NCBI GenBank assembly: GCA_023897205.1
Contig: JAHWDD010000007.1
Location: 124,001-188,000 of the forward strand
DNA length: 64,000 nucleotides
Direction: 5' to 3'
Source of the DNA: Exophiala sp. HKRS030
Taxonomy: Eukaryota > Ascomycota > Eurotiomycetes > Chaetothyriales > Herpotrichiellaceae
The notes beneath the pieces were generated by a model. The model made no database searches, was not told the origin of the DNA, and saw only the letters and a program-made list of their open reading frames with translations. Each line of letters starts with the position of its first letter. Position 1 is the stretch's first letter. A program made the position numbers and the translations under genes. This document shows, in pieces, positions 1-9,234 of the stretch.

Positions 1-758
1 TGAGAGGGAGAAGCAATAAAGCTTGGTGATCCCATGCCCTGGTTTGCTATCCTACAGGGAGCGAGCTACCTCGAAGGCTCGGAGGTGTATATGCTCTGTA
101 GGACATGCTTTTGCATTTTGCTGGGTACAGAAACGAATGGTCAGACCTGACTTCATGCCTGAGACTATGGTCGGTGTTTCCGCGTCAAGATTCAAATTTC
201 AAAGTCCCCAGTTCCAAAGTTAGGCACCGTGGGCACCAGGGAAATATGTGTCTTGCATCGGTTTACAGAGTACAACAAAAACGCCATGTTTGACGAAAGA
301 GCCCTACGCATGCACCTGAAATGGACATCAATCCAATCTCTCGGGCATGCTAATGCAGGTACAGCCACAAAAATTATGGGTAATGACCCCGGTCAGGGCG
401 TTAACGGGTGGCAGCCGGCCCTAACCAGAGCATCCACCATCCCAGCAGATCCCGGGCGCCATTATGGGTCACCACTACAAGGATATTGTGTAAGGATTCC
501 GATGACCTTGATGAGAATAGCAAGGACTCCTGCTGGTGTGCAGTCAAAAACACTCTTAATCTTGTTGATTATTTCTACAGTATCACTCGTGTTTATACCT
601 TTGTCTTTCGTTATTATCCTTACTACAAGTCACTCTTTACAATTGCACGTCATTCGTTTATTCATTGATTTATCGTGTCTTCTTTGAAAGATCTGAAACC
701 CGCCGCTTCCCTCAACAAAGCGTTCTTTTATCGAATCATAAACTACGGATCAGCAAAG
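1..758. other. 5' flank, no gene seen
   Basis: No convincing gene. Short open frames on both strands lack family features and good coding character. The last 100 bases are the probable promoter and leader of the GH17 gene that starts at 759. Confidence 0.6.
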
Positions 759-1628
759 ATGAAAACTAGTCACGTATTAGCCTTGTCCTCCGCGTTGCTC
801 TCTGGAGCAGATGCGTATTTCAGTGGCTTCAACATCGGCGCGAATCTTCCCTCGGGAGCATGCCGGAGTCAGTCGGACTGGGAGTTTGCTTTCAACAAGA
901 TCGCCAGCTTCCCTGGAAACTTCAAATCAGCCAGACTTTACGCTTCGAGTGACTGCAACACACTAGCAAATGCCGTGCCTGCGGCCCTCGCGACAGGAAC
1001 CTCCCTCCTCGTTGGTATCTGGACCGAAGATAGCAATCACTACGAGGCCGAGAAACAGGCCTTGCTTGACGCCATTCAACAGTATGGCTCCGACTGGATC
1101 CTGGCGGTGTCTGTAGGCAGTGAAGACCTTTACCGGGGTGACACTGACGCAAACACCCTGGCTTCGCAGATCAATGATGTTCGCGGGATGCTGTGGGGTC
1201 TCGGAGCCAGCAGTAAATCTGTCGGACACGTTGATACTTGGACCGCCTGGGTCGACGGCGCAAACACTCCTGTCATCGACGCGGTGGATTGGCTCGGTAA
1301 CGATGCCTACCCGTACTGGCAAGGCATCGGCATCGACAACGGTGCAGCAAGCGATGCCTACTGGGCTGCAGTCAACCAAGTTAGGGCTGTTGCACAAGGA
1401 AAAGACGTCTGGACCACCGAGACTGGCCAGCCCATCTCCGGAGATACAGTTGGAAATGCGGTGCCGTCTGTTGAATCGCTGCAGACCTACTGGTGGCAGG
1501 TGTCTTGTGCCAGCTTGACCAGCTTGAACTATTTCTTCTACGACCTCGATGACTTCACTGCGTCACCTAGCTTTGCCATCGTCGACTCGAACTACAACCC
1601 TCTCATCGACATGACTTGTGGTTCATGA
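759..1628 (+). CDS. GH17 family glucan endo-1,3-beta-glucosidase, secreted
   Basis: Predicted secreted or wall-associated enzyme of 289 residues that cleaves or remodels beta-1,3-glucan. The frame is open from a GTG at 675, but the ATG at 759 begins a clean signal peptide (MKTSHVLALSSALLSGADAY), so that start is preferred. Mature sequence begins with the GH17-like FSGFNIGANLPSG. The two expected catalytic acids are visible: the proton donor in GSEDLYRG (Glu122) and the nucleophile in TTETGQP (Glu221). No C-terminal hydrophobic GPI signal is seen; the protein ends DMTCGS. There is no intron. The length matches the short Bgl2/Scw-type enzymes, not the long Ser/Thr-rich EglC type. Family assignment is strong. 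Whether it hydrolyses or transglycosylates cannot be told from sequence. Confidence 0.9.
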   Translation: MKTSHVLALSSALLSGADAYFSGFNIGANLPSGACRSQSDWEFAFNKIASFPGNFKSARLYASSDCNTLANAVPAALATGTSLLVGIWTEDSNHYEAEKQALLDAIQQYGSDWILAVSVGSEDLYRGDTDANTLASQINDVRGMLWGLGASSKSVGHVDTWTAWVDGANTPVIDAVDWLGNDAYPYWQGIGIDNGAASDAYWAAVNQVRAVAQGKDVWTTETGQPISGDTVGNAVPSVESLQTYWWQVSCASLTSLNYFFYDLDDFTASPSFAIVDSNYNPLIDMTCGS

Positions 1629-2970
1629 TCCGGTGGCTGTATGTGACTGTACACGGTGATCCCCCATTCTTTACCAGCAGAGCAGCTATCATTGCTTGCG
1701 AAAAGTTTGTTTCGAGTTTGGTTGATGAGCATAGCGTGGACTGGTCTGGATTGCAGGGAATGGTTATTACTGTTTGGAAATTCCTGATAGACTGCGATTT
1801 AATATTATATATGGGTTATTTCTATGAACGGACATACATCTCGATTGATGCCTTTGACAGTTACGGTCTCTCCTTTTCACCTTCCCTCTTCCCCTTTGTC
1901 TCTCCTCGCTCGTTCGGGTACTTCTATTAGCTAGAATCCTGGCTCTATAACCAAGTGGCAGTACCAATACCTATACTCGAGGCTAAAGCCTTGTCTTCAT
2001 CACGACCGCTCGAACGCTTTCCAAAGGTGTAACAGCACAACACATGACAAGAACGAAAACGATTTACAAAGAGCAGAAAGAAGAGACAGGACAGAGCTCA
2101 GATCGGCAAAATGGTTTTTTATCACAGACAAAGATCAACCGATGTCGGCTAAGACAAAATGAAGTTTCTCATCATCGCTGCTGGACTGTTCTTGCGAAGA
2201 GCCAGTTCAACGAGATTCATCAACCATTGCCTCACCTTTTATATATGAAGTTTTTGTCGAACATGATCTATCGGAGCGACGAGGCTGTTCATCGTCATAC
2301 TACGGAGTATGGCAATCTTGTTGTTGTCCTCCTTGTCGAGGTACTTCGTTCGACCAGAGATTGTGTTTGGGGCAGGTGGACGTTTCGCGACTTTGCAGAA
2401 TAGAGTATGTCGATGAAGCGAGTTTTGATATCACCTCCTGGTCCAGCTTAATCTCGTCCGCATAGCAATGTCGGCTATCTGGATCGGTGCAGAGTTATCT
2501 GATAGTACTGAGCAGACTGTGAAATAGTCCGTACTACGCGGCAATAACCCTGCCACTGCTGTTCTACGACTCCGAGTACAAGACACGAGCAAGAGACTGC
2601 GGAAGGCTCTATACCGATTAGAGTAATCCGTACATCTGACTCATATTCACATCCCGTGACTTTCCCTCGGCCGAAGCGGGCGGCGCAACTTGCGTTACAT
2701 TCCTCCGTTATCCCAGTTACTCTGTTTGGCATAGTGCCTGCCATTCTCTGCAACCCCGCGGACGAGGGAATGACGAGAATTGAGGCTTGGACCGTGTTAA
2801 CGGGCCGACGACCTCGATTTCAATCACCTCACAGCTTTTTGCTCTTCCACTTTCTCTTTTCTTTCTTTTCTTCCTTTTCCCTATCCAAATCACCATTCTC
2901 GCCTTGCAACCAGGCAATATCGGCAAGGCGCCCCTCTTCGCTTTCCCCCAAGTTCCGGTGAAGGTCAACT
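1629..2970. other. Intergenic, GH17 3' side and bZIP 5' side
   Basis: No supported gene over about 1.3 kb. An open frame at 2044-2403 has no recognisable family feature. The right part holds a CT-rich tract (2835-2882), typical of fungal promoters, and probably an undetected first exon of the bZIP gene. Confidence 0.5.
2835..2882 (+). promoter_or_regulatory. Pyrimidine-rich tract upstream of the bZIP gene
   Basis: About 48 bases almost entirely of C and T lie roughly 90 bases before the bZIP open frame. CT boxes just upstream of transcription starts are common in filamentous fungi. It could instead be the polypyrimidine part of a 5' UTR intron, which would fit the missing start codon. Confidence 0.3.
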
Positions 2971-3969
2971 TTGGATAGTGCACAATGCCGGTCACTACAG
3001 CAGTCGTACCGTCTCGCTTCTTCGCAGCATTCTTCCCACCATAAGGACCATCAACATGGGTTCGGTAGGGAATGCTACCCGGTTTACAATGACTCTTATC
3101 TACGGCAATCTCCTCTGGTCTATACCGACCAGCGAAATGTTCAACAATCACAGTACGGATACATAGACGGCGGGCTTCTAGACCCAACTGTCTTCCACCA
3201 TGGCCATGTCAACGTCGACGTCGATCTCTTCGACAGTCTCAACAACGATGTTCCTTTTGACGAACAGTTGTGGGTGGACTTTGAACAAACCTCGATGGAA
3301 GAAGAATTACCAGCGTCGTCGGGACTTGACACCTCGCTGGTGGAGGTGGAGGTAGAGGCAGAGGCAGAGGGGAAAGAAGCAGATTTTGTTCCTGGGAGTG
3401 TCTCGAGTCCATCGACAACTTTCCCAGAAACATTCTTCATGAACCCGTTCGCTGTCTCCTTCCCGGGAGATATTCCGTGCCATTCGTCAATATCAATCAC
3501 GGACTCAAGCACGGCAACGACACCTTCAATGACGTGGTCCACGACACCCAAGACCGCCACTCCACATCTTAGCCAGGAGACTTCGATGCTCAAAGCTGCC
3601 ACTTGCGCGCCATCCCTGGTGAATACTCCAGCATCGTTGCCAAGGTCTCGCTTGACCAGACCGTTGGCTGCAGATGCGTCCAGGACAGGGGAAACTTCGG
3701 TGTCTTCTTCTTTCGCTTCAAGTGCGGCACCTGCCAAAGTGATGAAGACGACACCAAACCCTCCTGCGGTCCAACACACTCAGATTCACTTTGTTGATAT
3801 GGCCGACAAGAAAGGTGCACAGCGGATTCGCAATACCATGAATTCACGCAAGCATAGACAAAACAAACTCGACAAGATTAGGGAGTTGGAAAAGAGACTT
3901 GCTGGTCTCGAGGAGGAGAAGGGGAAGTGGCGAGAACGGGCGGAGGGATTGGGATGGAAGCAGGCTTGA
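2971..3969 (+). CDS. bZIP transcription factor (5' end unresolved)
   Basis: DNA-binding protein of about 330 residues. The C-terminus carries the bZIP: a basic region (KKGAQRIRNTMNSRKHRQNK, with the N-x7-R spacing) followed by a short heptad zipper (LDKIRELEKRLAGLEEEKGKW) that stops at the end of the protein. The middle is acidic and Ser/Thr/Pro-rich, like an activation domain. The basic region resembles the Gcn4/CpcA and Idi-4/JlbA group; I do not assign a symbol. Oddity: the frame opens at a TTG after a stop at 2959-2961, and its first ATG is about 108 codons in (MEEELP, near 3297), although the earlier sequence looks protein-like. A spliced upstream exon, or an ATG in another frame joined by an intron, is likely. 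ATGs at 2985 and 3056 lie in the other frames and could act as upstream ORFs. Confidence 0.75.
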   Translation: MDSAQCRSLQQSYRLASSQHSSHHKDHQHGFGRECYPVYNDSYLRQSPLVYTDQRNVQQSQYGYIDGGLLDPTVFHHGHVNVDVDLFDSLNNDVPFDEQLWVDFEQTSMEEELPASSGLDTSLVEVEVEAEAEGKEADFVPGSVSSPSTTFPETFFMNPFAVSFPGDIPCHSSISITDSSTATTPSMTWSTTPKTATPHLSQETSMLKAATCAPSLVNTPASLPRSRLTRPLAADASRTGETSVSSSFASSAAPAKVMKTTPNPPAVQHTQIHFVDMADKKGAQRIRNTMNSRKHRQNKLDKIRELEKRLAGLEEEKGKWRERAEGLGWKQA

Positions 3970-4753
3970 ATCATGCTGGACAAGCATGGAGTTTTTATAA
4001 AGAGGGGATTATGAGAGTACGACTTTTTCTCTTTGAGAAAAAAAAGCTTTTGATTATTCATTATCCATTATCTTGTTTACTCTAATTCGATCTTTGGAAC
4101 CTTCAAGAGTGATAGGCCCTTGATTCTTTCTAGGTAATTTTCTATTAGTGGTCGTAGGGGGTTGACAAAGGTTGCCTTTGACTGCTGTGGGAGGGATGCC
4201 CAGGCATCCTCAGGCATCAATGCGTTGCTGGCTGAGCAAAATGATCTAGAATCGCTCAGAAAGGAAAGTTAGGGTGCTGCATCCGGTGGGGATAAGGCCT
4301 GGGTGACGTACTCGGGCATCCTCAGGCATCCCCAGGCACCAGGTACTCTTACTGTAGGCGTTGACATTAGGTAAGTACTGCAAGGTGGTAGAGGCCCTGT
4401 CTCCGCAGTTGCCGACGGCCGATGGTTACGAGGCTGGTACGGAGTACTTGATCACAACTCCAGCTGACCATCTTCGAGGTTCATTCCATTCTCTACAAAC
4501 ACAACTCTTGTGCCTCTAGTCAATCGCTCATCTCAATGCGCCGTGAAAAAGTCGGGGGACGTACACAACTCCAGTCGCTTCCCACAGAACCTTCTTCTCT
4601 TCGCCTACGAGCACGCTCACTCACACCAACCTCAAGGACCGAAACTGCAGTCTACAACACGGCTCAACCGACGCCGCAGACAGGCATCCGTCAACCCTAC
4701 ACATCGACCCTCCCCTACTCCTCGTCCTGCACGTCTTCTCCAACTAGCCCGCC
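3970..4753. other. Intergenic, SNARE promoter with repeated GGCATCC motifs
   Basis: No gene. The left end is the AT-rich 3' flank of the bZIP gene. From 4197 to 4340 the motif (C)AGGCATCC recurs at least five times, in two groups about 100 bases apart. A GTACGGAGTAC palindrome lies at 4437-4447. The rest is the SNARE leader. Confidence 0.5.
4203..4330. repeat. Two copies of GGCATCCTCAGGCATC in the SNARE promoter
   Basis: The 16-base string GGCATCCTCAGGCATC occurs at 4203-4218 and again at 4315-4330. Each copy is itself a near-tandem of a CAGGCATC(C) unit, and further partial units flank both copies. The position, about 430-550 bases before the SNARE start, suggests clustered binding sites, but no factor is assigned. 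Confidence 0.5.
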
Positions 4754-5602
4754 ATGTCGAATCCATCCCAGCTCCTTCTTTTAGCCGACCACATCAAACT
4801 CTCGCTCTTGGAACGTCAGCGCGCCATCTCTCTCAACCTCGACCCCAACCCATCTCAAGATTCCAACGTCGCCCGCTCGTTAGAATCCTTCCGCGAAGGC
4901 ATCGATTCCCTCTCGTCGAATCCCGACGCCGACACCGCAGCCCTCTCCCGACTACGCTCCCAGTACGGCGACCTCGCCCGGCAATTCCACGGCGAACCAC
5001 CCTCCACCACCAGTCCCACCACCCTCTCCTCTCCCAACGACCCGTCCCTCGAGGAAGACTTCACCCGCGCCCAGTCGCGCAAGTCCAACGAGGCACCGAG
5101 ACCCCGTCGGTCCTCGAACCTGCGCACCCCGTCGTCAAATCATCAGGCGCCGTCCAAGAATGTCCGGTTCCGCGACAACCCGTCCCAGGAGTCTCTCAAC
5201 GACGCCGAGGACGAGGCGACCCGCGCCGCCCTCTTTCCGTCCCGGTACACCGACGGCGATGCGAATCGCGCCCAGACCCCCGACCCGACGGAGTCCATGG
5301 ACAACGTGCAGATACACGCCTACCACCAGCAGGTGATAGCCGAGCAGGACGAGCAGCTCGACAGGTTGGGGGAGAGTATCGGGCGTCAACGTCACCTGGC
5401 CATGCAGGTCGGCGACGAGCTCGAAGGGCAAATCGCGCTCCTGGACGAGGTCGACCGGGGCGTGGACAGGCATCAGGGCAGACTCGACGGGGCGAAGAGG
5501 AGGTTGAAGACGGTCAGTCAACGGGCGAAGCAGAATTGGGGCATGACGACAATTATAGTATTGATTGTCATCTTGGTTTTGTTGATTGTTCTCTTGAAAT
5601 GA
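4754..5602 (+). CDS. Qc-SNARE, Syn8/syntaxin-8 type
   Basis: Tail-anchored SNARE of 282 residues for membrane fusion in the endosome/vacuole route. The N-terminal half has helical segments followed by a Ser/Pro-rich linker with many Arg. The SNARE motif covers about residues 190-255 (IHAYHQQVIAEQDEQLDRLG onwards), with the expected zero-layer Gln in DELEGQIALLDEVD, the Qc pattern shared with syntaxin 6 and 8. A C-terminal membrane anchor (about residues 262-281, nearly all I, V and L) ends the protein with a single Lys. The ATG at 4754 sits in a normal context (GCCATGTCG). There is no intron. A longer open frame on the same strand (from 4510, ending 5610) is a shadow in another frame. Syn8 rather than Tlg1/Syn6 is the best fit but not proven. 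Confidence 0.82.
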   Translation: MSNPSQLLLLADHIKLSLLERQRAISLNLDPNPSQDSNVARSLESFREGIDSLSSNPDADTAALSRLRSQYGDLARQFHGEPPSTTSPTTLSSPNDPSLEEDFTRAQSRKSNEAPRPRRSSNLRTPSSNHQAPSKNVRFRDNPSQESLNDAEDEATRAALFPSRYTDGDANRAQTPDPTESMDNVQIHAYHQQVIAEQDEQLDRLGESIGRQRHLAMQVGDELEGQIALLDEVDRGVDRHQGRLDGAKRRLKTVSQRAKQNWGMTTIIVLIVILVLLIVLLK

Positions 5603-6675
5603 GAGTCTAGAAAAAGAGTGACGCTAATGGAGGACGAGGATCAAGAACAAAGGCTTTGATTTTCTGGACGAGAGCGATAACGACGAGGCAGAGGAGTTGA
5701 TACATCCTGCCTTCTGATACGGTGGTGGTAAGAGCCGCCTTCGGGCATGATATACCATACCCTCGATTTCAAGGTGCCGGTGTATATAGGTGGATTCTTT
5801 GAGGTTGACGAGGGGAACAGTTGTAACATACATGCTTGCTGAGCGAGTTCATTCCATGAGGTACGCATCGGCGAAGAATGGGTCGTTTTACACTACACTC
5901 TCTGCAGATTGCACACTGCAGACTGAAGAGGATCTTGGTAACCTATAGCTTACCTTGCCTTATCCGAGTACCAATCTAGGTACCAATCCAGGTTGGAAGT
6001 CCGGCGCGAAGTAATTACGATTAATGAAATGAAGATTAGAAAAAAAAAAGATTCTAGGGGTTTTCCGTTCTGTTCCACGACAACTTTGGCATTGGAGGCA
6101 GGTAGAGGACACGTGTGGTAGGTATGTGGTACTTTGGTAGAGGTCCATTGGACTCTGTGCATTCTCCTGTGTGAAGGTTGAGTAAAAGGGACCTAACAAC
6201 GTCGTCACCGAAGAGACACCATGTTACTCAGTGGTCAGCCGCCGTACTCGAGCTCACTGAGGCTTGCTTTGTTTTTCCCTTTGTTCAATTCTTCCCCTTT
6301 CTCCGACGAGTTGCTGTAATATCGTTGGACGGCCCAAGACCGCTTCATTCTTTTTCTGCATCACCATCTGATACACACGTCACCTCTTTGGGTACACAAT
6401 GCTGTCGAAAGTCCAAGTCGCTCGCTGGTGGTTCTCGAGACATTGAACCGAGAACGGAACAATTTCTTTTACCTGTCTGTACACAGAGTGTGACCTGGCC
6501 TGCCCCGTCTAGTCTGGCGCTGCATTCTGCCCATCCGTACAGATTTGTGAATGACAATAGCGATGCGTGTGATGGCCGGTTCCTTTCGTACTCGTACTCC
6601 TAGTCGTCACTTTTCTCGTCACTTTTCTCGTCACTTTTCTCGTCAGACGTAGGTAGGGTGACAGAATCTTTTTTT
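5603..6675. other. Intergenic between convergent SNARE and tRNA-binding genes
   Basis: Two 3' ends face each other across about 1.07 kb. No supported gene. A three-copy 12-bp tandem repeat (6604-6639) lies just past the stop codon of the minus-strand gene. An A-rich stretch (6039-6049) and a TACTCGTAC motif (6589) are the only other features noted. Confidence 0.5.
6604..6639. repeat. 12-bp tandem repeat, three copies
   Basis: The unit TCGTCACTTTTC is repeated three times without change, then breaks down at TCGTCAGACG. It lies in the 3' flank of the tRNA-binding protein gene, within 75 bases of its stop codon, so it is probably transcribed in the 3' UTR. Confidence 0.9.
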
Positions 6676-7626
6676 TTATCGCACAACGGCACCCTTCAAG
6701 GTCTTGACCGTACACTTTCCTTTACCCTCGACTATCAAATGACCCTTTTCGGACCCATCAATCTCGGTCTTTGAGGCGTCGAACCCCACGAGCAAGTCGT
6801 CAGTCGTGAAGAAGCCTGGTTGGATGGCCTCCCACTGCTTCTTCTTCGGGTTGAGTTGTTTCTCGGGGCCACGACCCTCGCCGTACGGCCAACCCTCGAA
6901 GAAGACGGGTTCTCCTGCCTCGGCGCCCTCGGGAGGGTTGACGAGCTCGACGACGCGGTCGGGGGCATGGGGGTCCGCACCTTCTTCCGGGGCGGGGGAC
7001 GCCGCGAGGACCATGGCCGCCGACTTGATGCTACGCATGTTGACGGGTTTCAGGTTGGCGACGACGACGACTTTACGGTTCTGCATCTCCTCGAGCGGAA
7101 CCAGACCGTTGAGGCCCGAGCAGACAGTACGCACGACCTTTCCCGTCTCCTCGTCGACGCTGGTGTGGTCGGTACCCTCGGGGTCGCCCATGGCTATCGT
7201 CGAGACGTACAGACTGTCGGCGTTCGGGTGGGCGATGGCCCGGAGGATGTGGCCGACCCGCAGGTCGATGAGGGCCGGGGATAAAGGTGCGGCGGGCGCT
7301 GCGGCCGGTTTGGGCTGTTTGGGCTGTTTGGCTGCCTTCTCCTTCTTCTTGTTCGAGCCTCCTCCTGCTGCTGCCGTTGCGGTGGAAGAAGGGTCCGCGG
7401 GGGCGGCTTCGACCGTGTTGGATTTGACATTCTCGGCGATTTCGTGGTTGAGTCCTGCCTTGACGTCCGCGGGGACCCCTTTGTCGGCGGGAGAGGACGA
7501 GTCCATTGTCGTCTTGGGGGAGGATGTGCTAGAGTTGGTTTCGGGTTGAGGTTTTGTCCGTCCGACGACCAGAGGTTTGTGTTGCGCCGGCGCGGACGTC
7601 GAAGGGGAGGAGGAATCCGATGTCAT
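6676..7626 (-). CDS. Arc1/EMAPII-type tRNA-binding protein
   Basis: Cofactor of aminoacyl-tRNA synthetases (the yeast Arc1 / animal AIMP1 family) that holds tRNA for MetRS and GluRS. From the ATG at 7626 it has 316 residues: a Ser/Thr-rich N-terminus, a Lys-rich linker (NKKKEKAAKQPKQPKPAAA) and a C-terminal EMAPII-like OB fold. OB-fold landmarks are LRVGHILRAIAHPNADSLYV, VCSGLNGLVP and VVVANLKPVNMRSIKSAAMV, with the EMAPII-type tail after it. The same frame stays open upstream for 201 codons to another ATG at 8229; that part is rich in Arg, His, Ser and Thr, poor in acidic residues, and includes RRLFHTSS, which resembles a mitochondrial presequence. The shorter start is preferred because the 7626 ATG begins a normal hydrophilic N-terminus, but a longer mitochondrial form is possible. 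Confidence 0.85.
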   Translation of the reverse strand: MTSDSSSPSTSAPAQHKPLVVGRTKPQPETNSSTSSPKTTMDSSSPADKGVPADVKAGLNHEIAENVKSNTVEAAPADPSSTATAAAGGGSNKKKEKAAKQPKQPKPAAAPAAPLSPALIDLRVGHILRAIAHPNADSLYVSTIAMGDPEGTDHTSVDEETGKVVRTVCSGLNGLVPLEEMQNRKVVVVANLKPVNMRSIKSAAMVLAASPAPEEGADPHAPDRVVELVNPPEGAEAGEPVFFEGWPYGEGRGPEKQLNPKKKQWEAIQPGFFTTDDLLVGFDASKTEIDGSEKGHLIVEGKGKCTVKTLKGAVVR

Positions 7627-9234
7627 TGAAGGGTCGGAAGGGTGAGACACAGACGAATGGTCTCTGGTGCTTGGTGGGTTCGTGGACGAGGTGTGAAACA
7701 GACGACGACCTGCACTCGGGTTTGTGTGAAGGCGTGGGCGCGGGGTGGAAAAGTGTAGGGTTCGATGGGTCGCTGTTACGGGTGGCACAGCGTCTAGTGA
7801 AGAGGCTCGCACTTCAAGGGGCTGTACGTGGCTCGGTCGTGTGGTGAATTGATTTTTCCGTCTTTGAACTCTCGCTTCGAGGTTGTGATGAAGGTGGAAT
7901 TGCAGACTCAACACTAGACCGTGAGAATTGCTAGCAGTGTGTTTGCTCACACTCTGAAAATCTCCAGGAGTTTGTCTGTGCTGGGAATGCGTCCTAAGGT
8001 TATGCCTTGTCTGCGTAATCGAGGATGTGTGATGGGCTGCTGGTGTGCGTTGTAATAAAGCGTTGAAAGAAAAATGCGTGGCGGAGTTGGAGTCATTGCA
8101 ATTATTCACTCCCAATGATGGTGATGATGCGGAGCGCAAATTTTGTAGTTGCACCACCAACCGACCAGATTGAGGCCCAATCGATCGGCGCAATCCTTGA
8201 TGGGCACTTTTTCGACCACCAGCGTTCATGGTTTTGAAGCCGAGACACTATGCTAGGTATACTCTTCTCACAAACAAAAGGGATGACTTCGAGCAAGAGC
8301 TGGACCAAGCGATGGGCAAACAAGACTCTACAGGATTAATTTGGTGCAGAGAAGAACTCTGGGCGGAATCAGCCCCTTTTCATCATTCATAGATCTCGGA
8401 CTCTGATTCAAACTGATGGGATCAATTCAGTGAATTTGTTCAACGAAGAATGATCATATTTGGCTAATGGACATTTCGTCCATAATACCCAAGTAGAATG
8501 TATGGTTCTTGAGAAAAAAGCTGTGATCTTACACTGACCGTCCTACTTCCAGCTGCTTCTCTCACTCTTTTGCTATCGTGATCGGTCTGCACTACACCAC
8601 GAAGAGCCAAACCCAGTGACATTCAAAAAAACAAGGAGGTCTTGATGCTAGTCGCATGCCTCTCCAGCTAGCCTGAAGTCTTGCAACCTTGAATTCCTGA
8701 GTCTCATGCTCCACAACACCCTCCTTCACTGCACTTTTGCCTCGTCACTAGATCCAAGCTGCGACTTCTCAGATTTCGTCCCATGTTCTCGTATTGCTGT
8801 TGACTCTGAAGATTGTCTCACTTGGTGTTGTGAGCCTGTTTGAAGCAAATTGAATTTCTTGTCCCCTCCAGAACTGGTAGCCTGTGGCCGTTTAGGCTGC
8901 AGAGAGGAAATCATCCAGGTAATTCGAGCTTGGTCGCCAAAATCGATGTCCAAAGGGCTGTATTGATAATTACACTTTTCCCAGTCGATTTGGTGGAGGG
9001 ACCCTTATGGGAAGAAGATGTAGGAAGAGAAGTCAGGTTAGAAAATTCGAAGGTGGTACGTTGTATGACCACAGCCGGTCACGTGCGCAGTAACTCCCAC
9101 AGGACGACCTTTCATCAAACCTGGTGATTTAGGGAGTACCGCAAATCCTCTTCTTCCTCGTAGGATACAGTGGCAGTTGAGAGTCGAGAGCCAAGTTAAT
9201 GTCGTTCATGCAGCCAGACTGAATGCCGCCAGAC
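7627..9234. other. Upstream of tRNA-binding gene and 3' flank of SUN gene
   Basis: The part 7627-8229 is an open continuation of the tRNA-binding protein frame and may be coding or leader. From 8230 to 9234 no gene is supported: minus-strand 8726-8953 and plus-strand 8840-9127 are open, but they lack an ATG in the right place or any family feature. Confidence 0.5.

Noticed and set aside
4510..5610. Long plus-strand frame, 366 codons, over the SNARE gene
   Set aside because: It is Arg/Pro/Ser-rich antiframe of the SNARE gene with no family features; the SNARE frame (4754-5602) has motif and anchor.
6806..7549. Plus-strand frame opposite the tRNA-binding gene
   Set aside because: Complement of a GC-rich coding region; no family features.
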